64,000 nucleotides of DNA from the NCBI RefSeq assembly GCF_900102035.1, contig NZ_LT629689.1:1674001-1738000 (forward strand). Direction: 5' to 3'. The DNA is from Pseudomonas extremaustralis. Lineage in GTDB: Bacteria > Pseudomonadota > Gammaproteobacteria > Pseudomonadales > Pseudomonadaceae. This document shows positions 19,743 through 30,500 of the stretch, piece after piece. The position numbers and the translations under genes were made by a program. Under the pieces are notes generated by a model. That model had not been told where the DNA came from. It made no database searches and worked only from the letters and a program-made list of their open reading frames with translations. How positions within the stretch are numbered: the stretch's first letter is position 1; each line of letters begins with the position of its first letter.

Positions 19743-22700
19743 ATGATTAACTCCGCCACCGTTTCAAACATTCCCCGCCCTGCACCCCCGACCTCGATCG
19801 CCGCCCGGCAGCCCTCTGAGACACGCCACCCGCGCAACGCCGATCTCCCTGCCGTAGCGGCTGACACGAGCCGTGCCGCCGGCGATCGCGAATTGGCATC
19901 GCTGTACGCCAAGGCCCTGCGGCGCACGACAGGCGTGCCCCATCGGGACCGCGAGATCATGGTCGACAACATTCCCCCCCACTCGACGTTTGGCCAGTGG
20001 TGGGCCCAGTTGGGGCGCGCCATGCAGTCCCAGGATGTGAATGATTGGCTCCTGTCCGCCGGGGTGAATAAATCCTCGTTGCTCATCGCTCCCGAACGCG
20101 GCGAAATGAGCGACAACGTCCAGCGTTTCCGGGCATCAGGGCCCCTCTTGCGCGCCAATGACACAGCCTGGTCACAATTGAGCGGACCGATCATCGACGC
20201 AGGCAAGGTCGTCAACGGACGCGGCGGTACCTCCTTCTTCAAGCCAGCGCTTTCAGCAGACAGCACCAGCGCGCCTCTGGAGGTAGTCAGGAATTTTTAC
20301 TTCCAGCCCACCTTTCAAGCCCCTGAGGATAATCACGAGCACGCCGATGAGCTGGAGCGCGCCAACGCATTCTTGCCGCTTCCAACCGCGCAAAGGGCCA
20401 ACCTGCAAGCCATGCGCAGCGAAGAGGAACTCTCAAGGCAAAAGGGCGCTGTCGGCGATAAAAACACCCGGCTCACGGCTGCGCGGGAATTCCAGCACAT
20501 GGCGGCCCTGCTGGAGACTGGCGACCTGGACGAGCAAAACATTCACGAGCATTTGCAACGCCACAACCTGCAAGTAGATCCCCATGGCACGTTTCCAACC
20601 GACAGCCTTAACCAGTGGGGCGAGGCCAGCCTCAAGCAGTACCTACAGGAAAATGGCCTGGATATCCCCAAGACGCGCGCAGAGGTGACGAACCTGGCCG
20701 CTGCCTTGCTCAACCCGCCGCCGAAAAGCGCGCGGTACGGCAACTTTGGCGGTGCACTGGACTGGCCTATACCGCTGGACAACACCAGCCAGCGGCAACT
20801 GCTGGCCAATATTCGTTTCGGCAAGCTCGGCGGCATTGAGTTGAGCCCTTACCAGAGCGTGCTGGATTACCTGATGCAAGGCCGAACGCTCGAACCCAGC
20901 GACTTACAGAACCCACAGCGTGTCATCGACGAAATGATCCAGTCGGAACGTGGTCAGGCACTGGGCAAGGCGATCCAGGCCAGTTTCGACGCCAAGTCGA
21001 TCAAAGGCAGCGCCAACGACTGGCTGCTGGCGGCGCTGACCGTGGACTGGAACTCGTCATCGCCGGATGGAAAAAGTCACGTTGGCCACTATCCATGGAA
21101 CGGGAGCGAAAGCTACGGCAAGAGCGCCTCCGCCATCGTAAAAAACGTGGCCAATTATTTGTTTTATAACGACAGCGCATCGTCGCCGGAAAAAGCCAGG
21201 CTGCTGGCCCATCTGCGCCTGGCCAGCCGCGCGCCGGAGCTGTTGGTCAAGGACATCCCCGACAAGGTGACCTTCGGCTCCCACAGCTGGGTGGCGTTTG
21301 CCACGGCCGTACGCAGGCTGGAAGCAAAAGCGCCGGGCTCGACCGCCAGCATGAATTACGCCCAAGTGATGCTGCAGGCCTCCATTGCACCGATCTCCGC
21401 CAACGAGCGCGCGATTGAACACGCGGCACAGCAGGAAGCACTCAAGGATTGGGCAACGGCGAACGGTATGCCCGCCCCTCGCACCGACGCGCAATGGGCT
21501 CAAGTGCGCAACGCATACAACACGCGTATCGACACACTGAAAACGGCCTCCGAAGCGTTCGACACACCGATGCCGATGGCCAAAGAGATAGCCTTGGCGC
21601 AATTGAGAACAGCCTTCCCGGACATGGACCCGGCGCTGTTCGAGCAACACTGCATCACCCTGGAACCCGCCGTGGCGGATTTTCCGGGGCCTTACTCAAT
21701 GCTTGACCTGTACCTGGATGGCCGCAGCGCCAGTGGCGCCCCGACCCCGCATTACGACGCCTTCTATACGGCACTGTTTCGCGCAACATCGGATCGGCCT
21801 TCCGCCAGTCGCTTTATCTCCTCGTCCAGCGATGTCGACATCGACGCGGTGCTCACCAAGCTCAAGCAGCTCCCGGACATATCCGCCGCATTCAAAAAAA
21901 GTTTCCTGGCGTACGCAGATTCGATTGAGAACGGCATTCGCGTTCAACTCAGGAACCTGATCACGCAACAACCGATCGAGGTCCGTCGGAATCTTGAATA
22001 CGGCAAGATCACACTCGTGCGAGAGGACAAGCTTGATTACGCCCCGTTTTCCATGCAGCCCACGGTCAGACCGACCGAGCACAATAATCTGCTGATTAAA
22101 ACCGAGCGTAACGGACAGGTTCACACTTACGAGGTCGATCTGAAACAAGGGCGAATCGTCGAGCGTACTGACCTGGGGGATTTTCAGCCCGGGAGATTTC
22201 CGCTCAATCACTCCCATCCCGGCAGAAATTTTGTCGAGGTGGCGGGCGAAGGCAACTACCCACCGGGTGTGAAAGACGAACGATATGGCGGCAACGCCAC
22301 CCCCGACAGCTTCAATAGCGAGAGGACTTCGTACTTAGCGGATGCGTTCGTCAAGCACGCGAATATTCGTGAGCTTCGACAGGAGGCCATGGGCCAGACC
22401 ACCTTCGATACCGAGACGCCGTTTTACAAAAAACTCACCGAGTTCATGCTTAACCTGATTCCATTACGCTCGGCGATCGTCAACTTCCGCGATGGAAATA
22501 TCGCCGAGGGCATTATGGATCTGTCGCTGGATGCGTTGGGCTTTGTCGTCGGGGTCGGTGCAGCCGCCAAGGGCGCCAAGGCCCTGTCGGCCGGAGCTTC
22601 GGCGCTCAGCAAAGTCGTTCGAGGCGCCAAGATTGTCGGGCGTGCCGCAATCGGCAGCCTCAACCCCGTGGATGGCATCGGTGACCTGGCCAAAGGCGCG

Positions 22701-24470
22701 GTGAAACTCGGAAAAAACGGGATCAAGGCCACCTCCCAGGGCATCAAGAAGCTGACCCATTCCGCCGGTAGCTACGATCTATTGCACGCCAGCAAACGCT
22801 TCGATGCCTCCACAGTGGGGACATTCAAGGCTAACAACCGGTTTCTGGAGGGGCCGGCGGTCCTGCAAAACGGGCAGTGGCATCACTACAACCCGACGAC
22901 CGGACAAGCCTACGGCCCGGCGCTGAAAGACTTTGTGCCTTCGGCGCAGCTCAATCCTGAGGATTTGGGTAAATGGGCCACCGCCAATGGCAGGGCCTCG
23001 ACAATCCCGGATGGCGTTGTCAGCAACTGGAAAAAAACCGTCAGCACCCATCGAAACGGCCCTGAAAAGGAAGCCTTCGAACGCGGCTATCACTCTGGAA
23101 ACCCTCAGACGATCAAGGGGTTCTCGAAGAATATGAAAGCCGCAGAGGTGATGAAATTGGCCGACAACAAACACCTCACCGCCGAACAGGTCGGGATACT
23201 GGTAAAGAAATACGACGATATCGCCTACGAATTCGGGCGCAATGGCACCGCCCGGTTTATCGACGCGATAGAACCGCGCTTCGGCGACGTCATCCCCATC
23301 CCGCAAGTCGTCTACCTCTCTCAAACAGCGCAATTGTCTGACGGTCAATGTGCCGCGCTGTCGCGGGCCATGGCGACTGCGATGGCGCAAGGGAAAGAGC
23401 AGGTGCTGATCAAAAACATGTTTACCGCTGCGGCCTTTCCAGCCGACCCGGCCTCCAGAGCGTTCATTGCCCGGTTGAGCAAGATCCAAAACCAAGTGGG
23501 CAGTCAAACCGCGTTCCACGCGGGGCAATCCACGCGCCAGGTGTCGTTGAAGGGCATGGTCAAGGAGCTGGCCGATTCGGACGTGTCGAAGTCGATCATG
23601 ATCGACTCCCCCGCTCATGCCATGGCGGCCGGCGTCAAAGTCGATGGCGCCCACAAGACCTTTTACTTTTATGACCCCAATCATGGCCTCGCCCAGTTCC
23701 CAAGCGCGGAAGCGATGGAAAAGGGCCTGGAAAAACTGACCCGCGATAAAAAATTGATGCCCCAATATAAAACCCACAGCACCGATCCCAATAAGTTGGA
23801 ATTCAAGGTGTTTGATCACGACGATGGGTGGCAGCTAAAAAACAGTGTCTACGGCCCGGACGTCAAGATGCTCTATGACGCACCCATTACTCCGTCTGGC
23901 CTTGCGCAGCTGTCCAATGCGGAGTTGCAGAAGAACTGGGAAGTGATGCACCGGGCGCCCGGCAATCAAGGCATGATCTGTTACGAGGCCTCCATGCGCG
24001 TCGGTCAGGCGGAAAAAGCCCTCGCGCCGGAGGTATTCGACGCGGTCGTCGCCACCACCAACCGTCGAGGTTCGGGAACGAATTATTCACAGCGCTATTT
24101 GGAGATGATGGGCGTAGACCCCGACAACCTGAAAACCCGCTTCGATACGGCCGACATCAGCGAATCCGGGCTGCTCAATTTCAAACATGCCCATGAGGGC
24201 GGTGAGTTTGCCCACACCGTCTATATCCAGAAAACCAAACACAACGAGTTATACCTGTTCAACACCAATAACCCGGACCTGGACGTGGCGATGATCAGAA
24301 ATGGCAACCCACCCGAGGTGAGCGGCGGGCTGACCGTCTATCACTTGGGCAATGGCAAAGACAAAGGCCTGCAGGATTTCATCGATGGATTCGATGGCAA
24401 AGGGGGTTGGCAATTCGCCTACACACCTTCCAGCGCCCTCAATACCAACGTGGCGCGACTCAGGTCCTGA
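19743..24470 (+). CDS. Large effector/toxin-like protein with YopT-like (C58) cysteine protease domain
   Basis: This 1575-residue protein is homologous along most of its length to the one at 31374-35246. Residues 1-900 form a long helical region of unknown fold. About 900-965 is hydrophobic and small-residue rich (LNLIPLRSAIVNF, then Ala/Gly helices). A single copy of a ~52-residue repeat is at about 1108-1159. Next comes a cysteine-protease-like domain with C1203 (DGQCAALS), H1292 (PAHAMAAGV) and D1311 (FYDPNHG), the order and spacing style of YopT/AvrPphB. A further C-terminal module has C1413, H1491 and N1507/N1509. ATG 19743 is preferred because its N-terminus aligns with the paralogue; ATGs at 19632 and 19683 are alternatives. 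No signal peptide. No consensus hrp box was found upstream. Probable type III or other contact-delivered effector (inference). Confidence 0.7.
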   Translation: MINSATVSNIPRPAPPTSIAARQPSETRHPRNADLPAVAADTSRAAGDRELASLYAKALRRTTGVPHRDREIMVDNIPPHSTFGQWWAQLGRAMQSQDVNDWLLSAGVNKSSLLIAPERGEMSDNVQRFRASGPLLRANDTAWSQLSGPIIDAGKVVNGRGGTSFFKPALSADSTSAPLEVVRNFYFQPTFQAPEDNHEHADELERANAFLPLPTAQRANLQAMRSEEELSRQKGAVGDKNTRLTAAREFQHMAALLETGDLDEQNIHEHLQRHNLQVDPHGTFPTDSLNQWGEASLKQYLQENGLDIPKTRAEVTNLAAALLNPPPKSARYGNFGGALDWPIPLDNTSQRQLLANIRFGKLGGIELSPYQSVLDYLMQGRTLEPSDLQNPQRVIDEMIQSERGQALGKAIQASFDAKSIKGSANDWLLAALTVDWNSSSPDGKSHVGHYPWNGSESYGKSASAIVKNVANYLFYNDSASSPEKARLLAHLRLASRAPELLVKDIPDKVTFGSHSWVAFATAVRRLEAKAPGSTASMNYAQVMLQASIAPISANERAIEHAAQQEALKDWATANGMPAPRTDAQWAQVRNAYNTRIDTLKTASEAFDTPMPMAKEIALAQLRTAFPDMDPALFEQHCITLEPAVADFPGPYSMLDLYLDGRSASGAPTPHYDAFYTALFRATSDRPSASRFISSSSDVDIDAVLTKLKQLPDISAAFKKSFLAYADSIENGIRVQLRNLITQQPIEVRRNLEYGKITLVREDKLDYAPFSMQPTVRPTEHNNLLIKTERNGQVHTYEVDLKQGRIVERTDLGDFQPGRFPLNHSHPGRNFVEVAGEGNYPPGVKDERYGGNATPDSFNSERTSYLADAFVKHANIRELRQEAMGQTTFDTETPFYKKLTEFMLNLIPLRSAIVNFRDGNIAEGIMDLSLDALGFVVGVGAAAKGAKALSAGASALSKVVRGAKIVGRAAIGSLNPVDGIGDLAKGAVKLGKNGIKATSQGIKKLTHSAGSYDLLHASKRFDASTVGTFKANNRFLEGPAVLQNGQWHHYNPTTGQAYGPALKDFVPSAQLNPEDLGKWATANGRASTIPDGVVSNWKKTVSTHRNGPEKEAFERGYHSGNPQTIKGFSKNMKAAEVMKLADNKHLTAEQVGILVKKYDDIAYEFGRNGTARFIDAIEPRFGDVIPIPQVVYLSQTAQLSDGQCAALSRAMATAMAQGKEQVLIKNMFTAAAFPADPASRAFIARLSKIQNQVGSQTAFHAGQSTRQVSLKGMVKELADSDVSKSIMIDSPAHAMAAGVKVDGAHKTFYFYDPNHGLAQFPSAEAMEKGLEKLTRDKKLMPQYKTHSTDPNKLEFKVFDHDDGWQLKNSVYGPDVKMLYDAPITPSGLAQLSNAELQKNWEVMHRAPGNQGMICYEASMRVGQAEKALAPEVFDAVVATTNRRGSGTNYSQRYLEMMGVDPDNLKTRFDTADISESGLLNFKHAHEGGEFAHTVYIQKTKHNELYLFNTNNPDLDVAMIRNGNPPEVSGGLTVYHLGNGKDKGLQDFIDGFDGKGGWQFAYTPSSALNTNVARLRS
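23064..23219 (+). repeat. Coding repeat unit (~52 residues), single copy
   Basis: Encodes a block with pattern RGYxSGxPxxIxGFSxxLxxxxxLxxLAxxxxLTxExLGxLVKxxD. The same block occurs twice in the paralogous protein (34146-34301 and 34356-34511). It directly precedes the cysteine-protease-like domain in both proteins. I do not recognise the family. Confidence 0.7.
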
Positions 24471-24514
24471 TCATCTGATGGCGGCGGCGTCCTGGCTGTA
24501 TCGGCGCCGCCACC

Positions 24515-24892
24515 TCAGGCGAGCAACCGCTGGATATGCGCCTGCAACGTATCCAGGTCGAACGGTTTGGCCAGGATCGGCGCATTACGCGTGATCGAGC
24601 TGTGGCAATCGAGGATTTCCTGCGGGTAACCGCTGATAAAAATCACCTTGAGTTCCGGTCGCAGCTTGATCGCGGGCTCGGCGATCTGTACGCCGGAAAT
24701 CCCGCCCGGCAGGCGGTAATCAGTGACCATCAGGTCCAGGTGCGGCTTGGTCGCCAGGATTTCAAAGGCCTGCTCCCCGTTGATTGCCTTCAACACCCGG
24801 TAACCCAGGCCTGACAGGTACTCACCCAACACAAACATAATGGATTCGTCATCCTCGACGATCAGTACGACATCTTGTGCATCTTCACTCAT
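24515..24892 (-). CDS. Single-domain response regulator
   Basis: This 125-residue receiver-only protein has the acidic pocket VEDDES (residues 11-16), phospho-Asp in VTDYRLPGG near residue 57, the SG of FISGYP and the Lys of LAKPFDLD. There is no output domain, so it is a phosphorelay intermediate or a protein-protein switch. ATG 24892 gives the canonical MSEDAQDVVLIVEDD start. It lies 78 bp downstream of the receiver-kinase gene on the same strand and converges with the large effector-like gene ending at 24470. A GC-rich inverted repeat near 24479-24516 may end both transcripts. Confidence 0.88.
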   Translation of the reverse strand: MSEDAQDVVLIVEDDESIMFVLGEYLSGLGYRVLKAINGEQAFEILATKPHLDLMVTDYRLPGGISGVQIAEPAIKLRPELKVIFISGYPQEILDCHSSITRNAPILAKPFDLDTLQAHIQRLLA

Positions 24893-24970
24893 GGGAAGCC
24901 TTTGTCCGGTCAATTGCTGCAAGTACGACCATAGGGTCACACAGAGGTTGCGTCGGGACGACGATTGATT

Positions 24971-26164
24971 TCACGCCGACGGCTCAAGGGGCAGGCACAC
25001 CCGAAACAAGGCGCCCTCGCCTATCCGGCTCTCGACCTCGATGGTGCCCCCATGGGCCGCAACGATCTGCTCTGAAATAAACAGCCCAAGGCCCAGGCCC
25101 GCCGCGACCTGACTGGCGGATACGCGCTCGAACTGCTGGAAAATACGCTTCTGGTTCTCTTCGCTGATGCCGATCCCACGGTCACGCACTTCCACCCGCG
25201 CTTGATCCTGCTCACGGTACACGCGCACGAGCACCGGGCTCTTGGCTCCGTAGCGCAAGGCGTTGGTCAACAGGTTGGTCACCACTTGTTCGATACGGAA
25301 CTCATCCCAGTTGCCTTCCACCGGACCTTCGGCGACCAGTTGCATGGATGACTGTGCCGCCGCCACTTGCGGCGCGAAGTTCTCCACCAAGTTATGCACC
25401 AGTTGTGCCAGATCGAAACGTCCGGGACGAATCGACAGTTTGCCGGTGCGGATACGCGACACGTCGAGCATGTCTTCGATCAGCCGGATCAGGCTCTGGA
25501 TCTGGCGCTCGTCGCGGTCGACCATGGCGTGCATCTTGTCCAGGGTAAACGCCGCGGCATTGTCCCGGGCCAAGTGCATCTTGCGCAGTTGGGTTTCCAG
25601 GATCAGCCCGTTGAGGGGTGTGCGCACTTCGTGGGCAACGATCGACATGAAGTCGTCACGCATGCGCACCGCTTGCTCCAGCTCGGCCTGGGTGGCCTGC
25701 AGGCGTGTCAGCAGCAGCTCCTGCTCGCGACGGCTGCGCTCAAGGGCTTCGACCTGCAGCTTCATCGCCTTGCTCTGGCGGTACAGGTCGACGAACACGT
25801 TGACTTTGCTCTTCACCGCGTGGATGTCCAACGGTTTGTGCAGGAAGTCCACGGCGCCACTTTCATAGCCCTTGAACGCATAGTTGAGCTCGCGGCCAGC
25901 GGCACTGACGAACACGATCGGGATGTTCTTGGTCTTCTCGGTACCGCGCATCAGCTCGGCCAGCTCGAAACCGTTCATGCCGGGCATCTGCACATCGAGG
26001 ATCGCCAGGGCGAACTCGTGCTCCAGCAGCAGGGACAAGGCCTCGTCGGCGCTCAATGCCTTGAAGACCTGACGGTCCTCACGCTTGATCAGCGCTTCGA
26101 GGGCCAGCAGGTTTTCCGGCAGATCATCGACGATCAGCAGTTTGGCCTGGACAGTACTTAACAT
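24971..26164 (-). CDS. Receiver-histidine kinase (REC-HisKA-HATPase)
   Basis: This 397-residue soluble protein has an N-terminal receiver (LIVDDLPENLLAL; phospho-Asp in LAILDVQMPGMNG near residue 58; Lys in LHKPLD), a coiled-coil linker (about 125-175), a HisKA box SIVAHEVRTPLN with phospho-His near 182, and an HATPase domain with NLLTNALRYG, DRGIGI and GLGLGLFIS. In this architecture the receiver controls kinase output. Its start overlaps the cheB-like stop by 7 bp, placing it as the fourth gene of the minus-strand signalling operon. There is no membrane segment. Confidence 0.9.
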   Translation of the reverse strand: MLSTVQAKLLIVDDLPENLLALEALIKREDRQVFKALSADEALSLLLEHEFALAILDVQMPGMNGFELAELMRGTEKTKNIPIVFVSAAGRELNYAFKGYESGAVDFLHKPLDIHAVKSKVNVFVDLYRQSKAMKLQVEALERSRREQELLLTRLQATQAELEQAVRMRDDFMSIVAHEVRTPLNGLILETQLRKMHLARDNAAAFTLDKMHAMVDRDERQIQSLIRLIEDMLDVSRIRTGKLSIRPGRFDLAQLVHNLVENFAPQVAAAQSSMQLVAEGPVEGNWDEFRIEQVVTNLLTNALRYGAKSPVLVRVYREQDQARVEVRDRGIGISEENQKRIFQQFERVSASQVAAGLGLGLFISEQIVAAHGGTIEVESRIGEGALFRVCLPLEPSA

Positions 26165-26763
26165 GGGGAATATTCCAGGGAAGCCAACAGTGAGCCAATG
26201 CGGCCCAGCGTAAGAATGTGGTCGGGTGTATGCAACGCCAGGGCGGCCCGTGGCATGACGGCGACGCGGGCCTCCGCAGGATCTTGCACCACGGTGGTGC
26301 CGCCCTGCGCCTTGACTTGGGCCAGGCCTTGGGCGCCGTCTTGATTGGCGCCGGTCAACAGGACGGCCAGCAGGCCCTTGCCGTAGGCGTCGGCGGCGGA
26401 GGCGAACAGGTAGTCGATAGCCGGCCGCGAGTGATGCACACGCTCTTCCTGGCTCAGGGACAGGCTGCGATCCTGCTCCACCGACAAGTGATAGCGAGGG
26501 CCGGCAAAGTACAGAGTGCCGGGCATGATCACTTCCTTGTCGCGCGCTTCCACCACCGGCATGCTCAGGCGCCGGCCAAAGACCTCCGCCAGTTGGCTGC
26601 GACGTTCGTCCGGCAGGTGCAGGACCGCGAGGATCGGCAACCCGAAACCGTCAGGCAGCGCGGCGAATATCGTCAGCAACGCCTCAACGCCGCCAGCGGA
26701 TGCCCCGATGACGATCGCTTCAATGCCCGGAATCGATGCCGGGTTGCCCGCCGCTTGATTCAT
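26158..26763 (-). CDS. CheB-type protein-glutamate methylesterase (catalytic domain only)
   Basis: This 201-residue protein equals the CheB C-terminal domain without a receiver. The catalytic triad segments are visible: Ser in IGASAGGVEAL (near residue 21), His in AVLHLP (near 49) and Asp in LLTGANQDGA (near 143). Lacking its own receiver, activity would be set by the partner kinase or CheR. It overlaps cheR-like and receiver-kinase genes at both ends (4 and 7 bp). No chemoreceptor, CheA or CheW is near, so it belongs to a non-chemotactic stress-type pathway (inference). Confidence 0.9.
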   Translation of the reverse strand: MNQAAGNPASIPGIEAIVIGASAGGVEALLTIFAALPDGFGLPILAVLHLPDERRSQLAEVFGRRLSMPVVEARDKEVIMPGTLYFAGPRYHLSVEQDRSLSLSQEERVHHSRPAIDYLFASAADAYGKGLLAVLLTGANQDGAQGLAQVKAQGGTTVVQDPAEARVAVMPRAALALHTPDHILTLGRIGSLLASLEYSPC

Positions 26764-27590
26764 AGTTTTCGGTAGATCCGTTCCTGTTTGACCAAGGGTT
26801 CGAACTGGTTGTTGTAGGCGGAAAACTCCAGGGTTTCCTTGCTGCCCAACACCAGAAAACCCCGGTGGCAGAGCGACTCATGAAACAAGCCGAACGCCCG
26901 ATCTTGCAACTTTTTATTGAAATAAATCAATACGTTACGACATGAAATTAATTGAGTTTCTGAGAATACGCTATCGGTCGCCAGGCTGTGGTCGGCAAAA
27001 GTCACATTCTCACGCAGGGTCTTGTCGAAGATCGCGTAATCGTAAGCGGCGGTGTAGTAGTCGGCGAACGACGCCTGCCCCCCGGCCTGCTGATAATTGG
27101 CGGTATAGGCTCGCACGCTGTCCAGGGGAAAGATGCCCTGCTTGGCTTTGTCCAGGGATGCCGGGTTGATGTCGGTGGCGTAAATGATCGTACGCTCCAG
27201 CAAGCCTTCTTCGCGCAGCATGATGGCCATGGAGTACACCTCCTCCCCCGTGCTGCAACCGGCGATCCAGATCTTGATCGACGGGTAGGTCTTGAGCAGC
27301 GGCACCACTTCCTGGCGGATCGCCAGGAAGTGCGACGGGTCGCGAAACATCTCGCTCACCGGAATCGTCAGGAACTGCAGCAATTGCATGAACGCCGCCG
27401 GGTCGTGCAGTACCCGCTCCTGCAGCGCCGAGATCGTCGCGCAATCGAATTGGCGCAAGGCATGGGCCACACGTCGTTTGACCGACGCGCCGGAGTAATC
27501 GCGAAAGTCATAGCTGTACTTGAGGTAAATCGCCTCGATCAACAGGCGCAGCTCAATATCGCTGCTTTTCTCCAAAAAACTTCGCTCCAC
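26760..27590 (-). CDS. CheR-type protein-glutamate methyltransferase
   Basis: This 276-residue protein has the CheR N-terminal helical domain (YDFRDYSGASVKRRVAHAL) and SAM-binding domain (IWIAGCSTGEEVYSMAIML near residue 108; CRNVLIYFNKKLQDRAF near 227). It would methylate glutamates in a receptor-like or kinase protein. The immediately upstream hybrid kinase has a long coiled coil between GAF and HisKA that could be its substrate (inference). The start follows the hybrid kinase stop with no gap, and its stop overlaps the CheB-type gene. Confidence 0.9.
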   Translation of the reverse strand: MERSFLEKSSDIELRLLIEAIYLKYSYDFRDYSGASVKRRVAHALRQFDCATISALQERVLHDPAAFMQLLQFLTIPVSEMFRDPSHFLAIRQEVVPLLKTYPSIKIWIAGCSTGEEVYSMAIMLREEGLLERTIIYATDINPASLDKAKQGIFPLDSVRAYTANYQQAGGQASFADYYTAAYDYAIFDKTLRENVTFADHSLATDSVFSETQLISCRNVLIYFNKKLQDRAFGLFHESLCHRGFLVLGSKETLEFSAYNNQFEPLVKQERIYRKL

Positions 27591-30500
27591 TTAAATGCGT
27601 TCCATCTTCGGTAGCCACACGCGAATCAGTGAGAACAGACGATCCAGATCGATCGGCTTGGCCAGGTAATCGTTGGAGCCCGCGGCGAGGCAGCGCTCCT
27701 GATCGTCCTTCATGGCCTTGGCCGTGACGGCGATGATGGGCAGCTTTTTCCAGCGCGGGTCCTGACGGATCAAGGCAGTCGCCTCGTAACCGTCCATCTC
27801 CGGCATCATCACGTCCATCAGCACCAGATCGATATCCTCGACTTCATTGAGTCTGTCGATGGCTTCGTAGCCGTTACGGCCAATGACCACCACGGCGCCT
27901 TTGTGTTCCAGGGCACTGGTCAGGGCGAAGATATTGCGCACATCGTCGTCCACCAGCAGGATCTTGCGCCCCTCGAAGACCTTGTCGCGGCTGCGGGCGG
28001 TCTTGAGCATCTTCTGGCGGTCATGGGACAGCTGGGATTCGACTTTGTGCAAAAAGAGTGTGACTTCGTCGAGCAGGCGCTCCGGCGAGCGGGCCCCCTT
28101 GATGATGATCGAGCGCGAATACTTGCGCAGTTCGGCTTCTTCATCGCGGGTCAGGTTGCGCCCGGTGTAGACGATCACCGGCGGGAATGAGCAGATGTCT
28201 TCGGTGGCCATGCGCTTGAGCAACTCGTTGCCGAGCATGTCCGGCAACTTGAGGTCGATGATCATGCAGTCATAGACGTTGGTGCGCAGCAGCTCAAGGG
28301 CAGCCTGGGCGTAGCCGACATCGGTGATCTCGATGTCATCGTCGCCGATCAGGCGGGCAATGCTGTCGCGTTGCAGATCATCGTCTTCCACCAGCAATAC
28401 GCGCTTGACCTTCTGGGTCAGCTTGGCCTCCAGGCGCGCGAACACGTGTTTGAGCTCTTCGCGGGTGGTGGGCTTGACCGCATAGCCGATGGCGCCCATG
28501 TGCATGGCGGCTTCGACACGGTCCTCCACGGAAATCACATGCACCGGGATGTGCCGGGTGTTGGCGTGCTCCTTCAGGCGTTGCAGTACCGTGAGGCCGG
28601 AATGGTCCGGCAGGCGCATGTCCAGCAGGATCGCATCGGGGATGTATTCTTCGGCCAGGCTGTAGCCTTCGTCCGCACCGTGGGCCACCAGGCATTGGTA
28701 ACCCAGCTCGTGGGCGAGGTCGAACAGAATGCGTGCGAAGTTAGGCTCGTCCTCTACCACCAGGATGCAACGGGTGGTGAACGGGGCCTTGTCACGGTCG
28801 TCGGCAAAACGCGGGATATGCTCGGCATCGGCCACTGGCAGCGGCGAGATCGCGATGGGTTTGGGCGCCGGCGCGGGCGCCACGACGGCCTGGCGCGGCT
28901 GCTCGATCGGTGCGGCATCGTGTTCGCGCTCGACGTAATGCTCAGGAATCACCAGGGTGAAAATGCTGCCCTGGCCGGGTTCGCTGGTCACGCTGATGTA
29001 GCCGCCGAGCAAGGTCGCCAGGTCGCGGGAAATCGACAGGCCCAGGCCAGTGCCGCCATAGCGACGGTTGGTGGTGCCATCGGCCTGACGGAAGGCTTCG
29101 AAGATGCTTTCCTGCTGCTCCGGCGCAATACCGATCCCCGAATCGCGCACGGTGAAGGCAATCCCCTCTCCCGGTGCGCGGGATACCGACAGGCTTACCT
29201 GGCCCTGCTCAGTGAACTTGATGGCGTTGGACAACAGGTTCTTGAGGATCTGCTCCAGGCGCTGGCGGTCGGTGTAGAGCATGGTCGGCGCACCGTCCTG
29301 CACTTGCACCTGGAAGCCTAGCTTGCGGTCGGCGGCCAACGGCTCGAACATCCCGCGCAGGCCATCCACCAGGCGCGTCACGCTGGAGTTTTCCGGACGC
29401 ATCTCCAGCTTGCCGGCTTCCACCTTGGAAATATCCAGAATGTCGTTGATCAGGTTGAGCAGGTCATTGCCCGCGGAATAGATCGACTCGGCAAACTTGA
29501 CCTGTTCAGCGCTGAGGTTTTCCTGGGGGTTTTCCGCCAGCAGCTTGGCCAGAATCAACGAGCTGTTCAGCGGCGTGCGCAGTTCGTGGGACATATTGGC
29601 GAGGAATTCGGATTTGTACTTGCTCGAACGCTGCAACTCTTCTGCGCGGTCCTCCAGCTCCAACTGGGCCTGGTTGAGCTCGCCGTTCTTGCGGTCCATG
29701 GCGTCGCGCTGATCGGCGAGGATCTGGGCCTGTTCGGCCAGTTGCTCGTTGGTCTGCTCCAACTCGGCTTGCTGGGTTTCCAGGTGGGTCTGGGATTCCT
29801 TGAGGATGCGCGACTGTTCTTCGAGCTCCTCGTTGGCGGTCTTGAGTTCTTCCTGCTGCACTTGCAGTTCTTCATTGAGCTGCTGGGTTTCGGCGAGCAC
29901 TTCCTGCAAGCGCTGGCGATACCGCGCGGCTTCGATGGAGGTGCCGATATTTCCGGCGATCAGTTCCAGTAACTCGACGTCACGTTCTTCCAGCGGACGC
30001 AGGAAACCCAGCTCGATCACGCCATTGACCCGGTCGTCATCGCTGGTCGGCATCACCATCACGCTGCGGGGCGAACCTTCTCCCAGCCCGGAGCTGACCT
30101 TGAAGTAATCCACCGGCACGTCGTCCAGACGAATCAAACGATCCATCTGCGCGGCCTGGCCGACGATGCCCTCGTCGCTGAAGATCGCCTGTTCGCGCTG
30201 CTCCTGCTCACGGGAGAACCCATAACTGGCCACGCGCTTGAGGCCGCCGTGCTCTTCGCGCACATATAGCGCCGCCACCGCCGAGCCCATGTACTGGGCA
30301 AAGAACTGCAGGATATTGCGACCGAGCATATTCAGGGTCAGTTGGCCAAGCACCTGTTCAGCCAGTTCGGTCTGGCCGTTGCGCAGCCAGGCTTGCCGTT
30401 CCAGGCGGCGCGCGATCTTCTCTTGTGACGCGAGGTTTGAGCTGTAACTGTCTGACAAGGCAAGTAGATTTTTACGGCCGATATACGCGAGAAAGCCACT

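Noticed and set aside
26942..27614. Plus-strand open frames within the CheR/CheB/hybrid kinase region
   Set aside because: All are antisense to clearly identified signalling proteins and show no domain.
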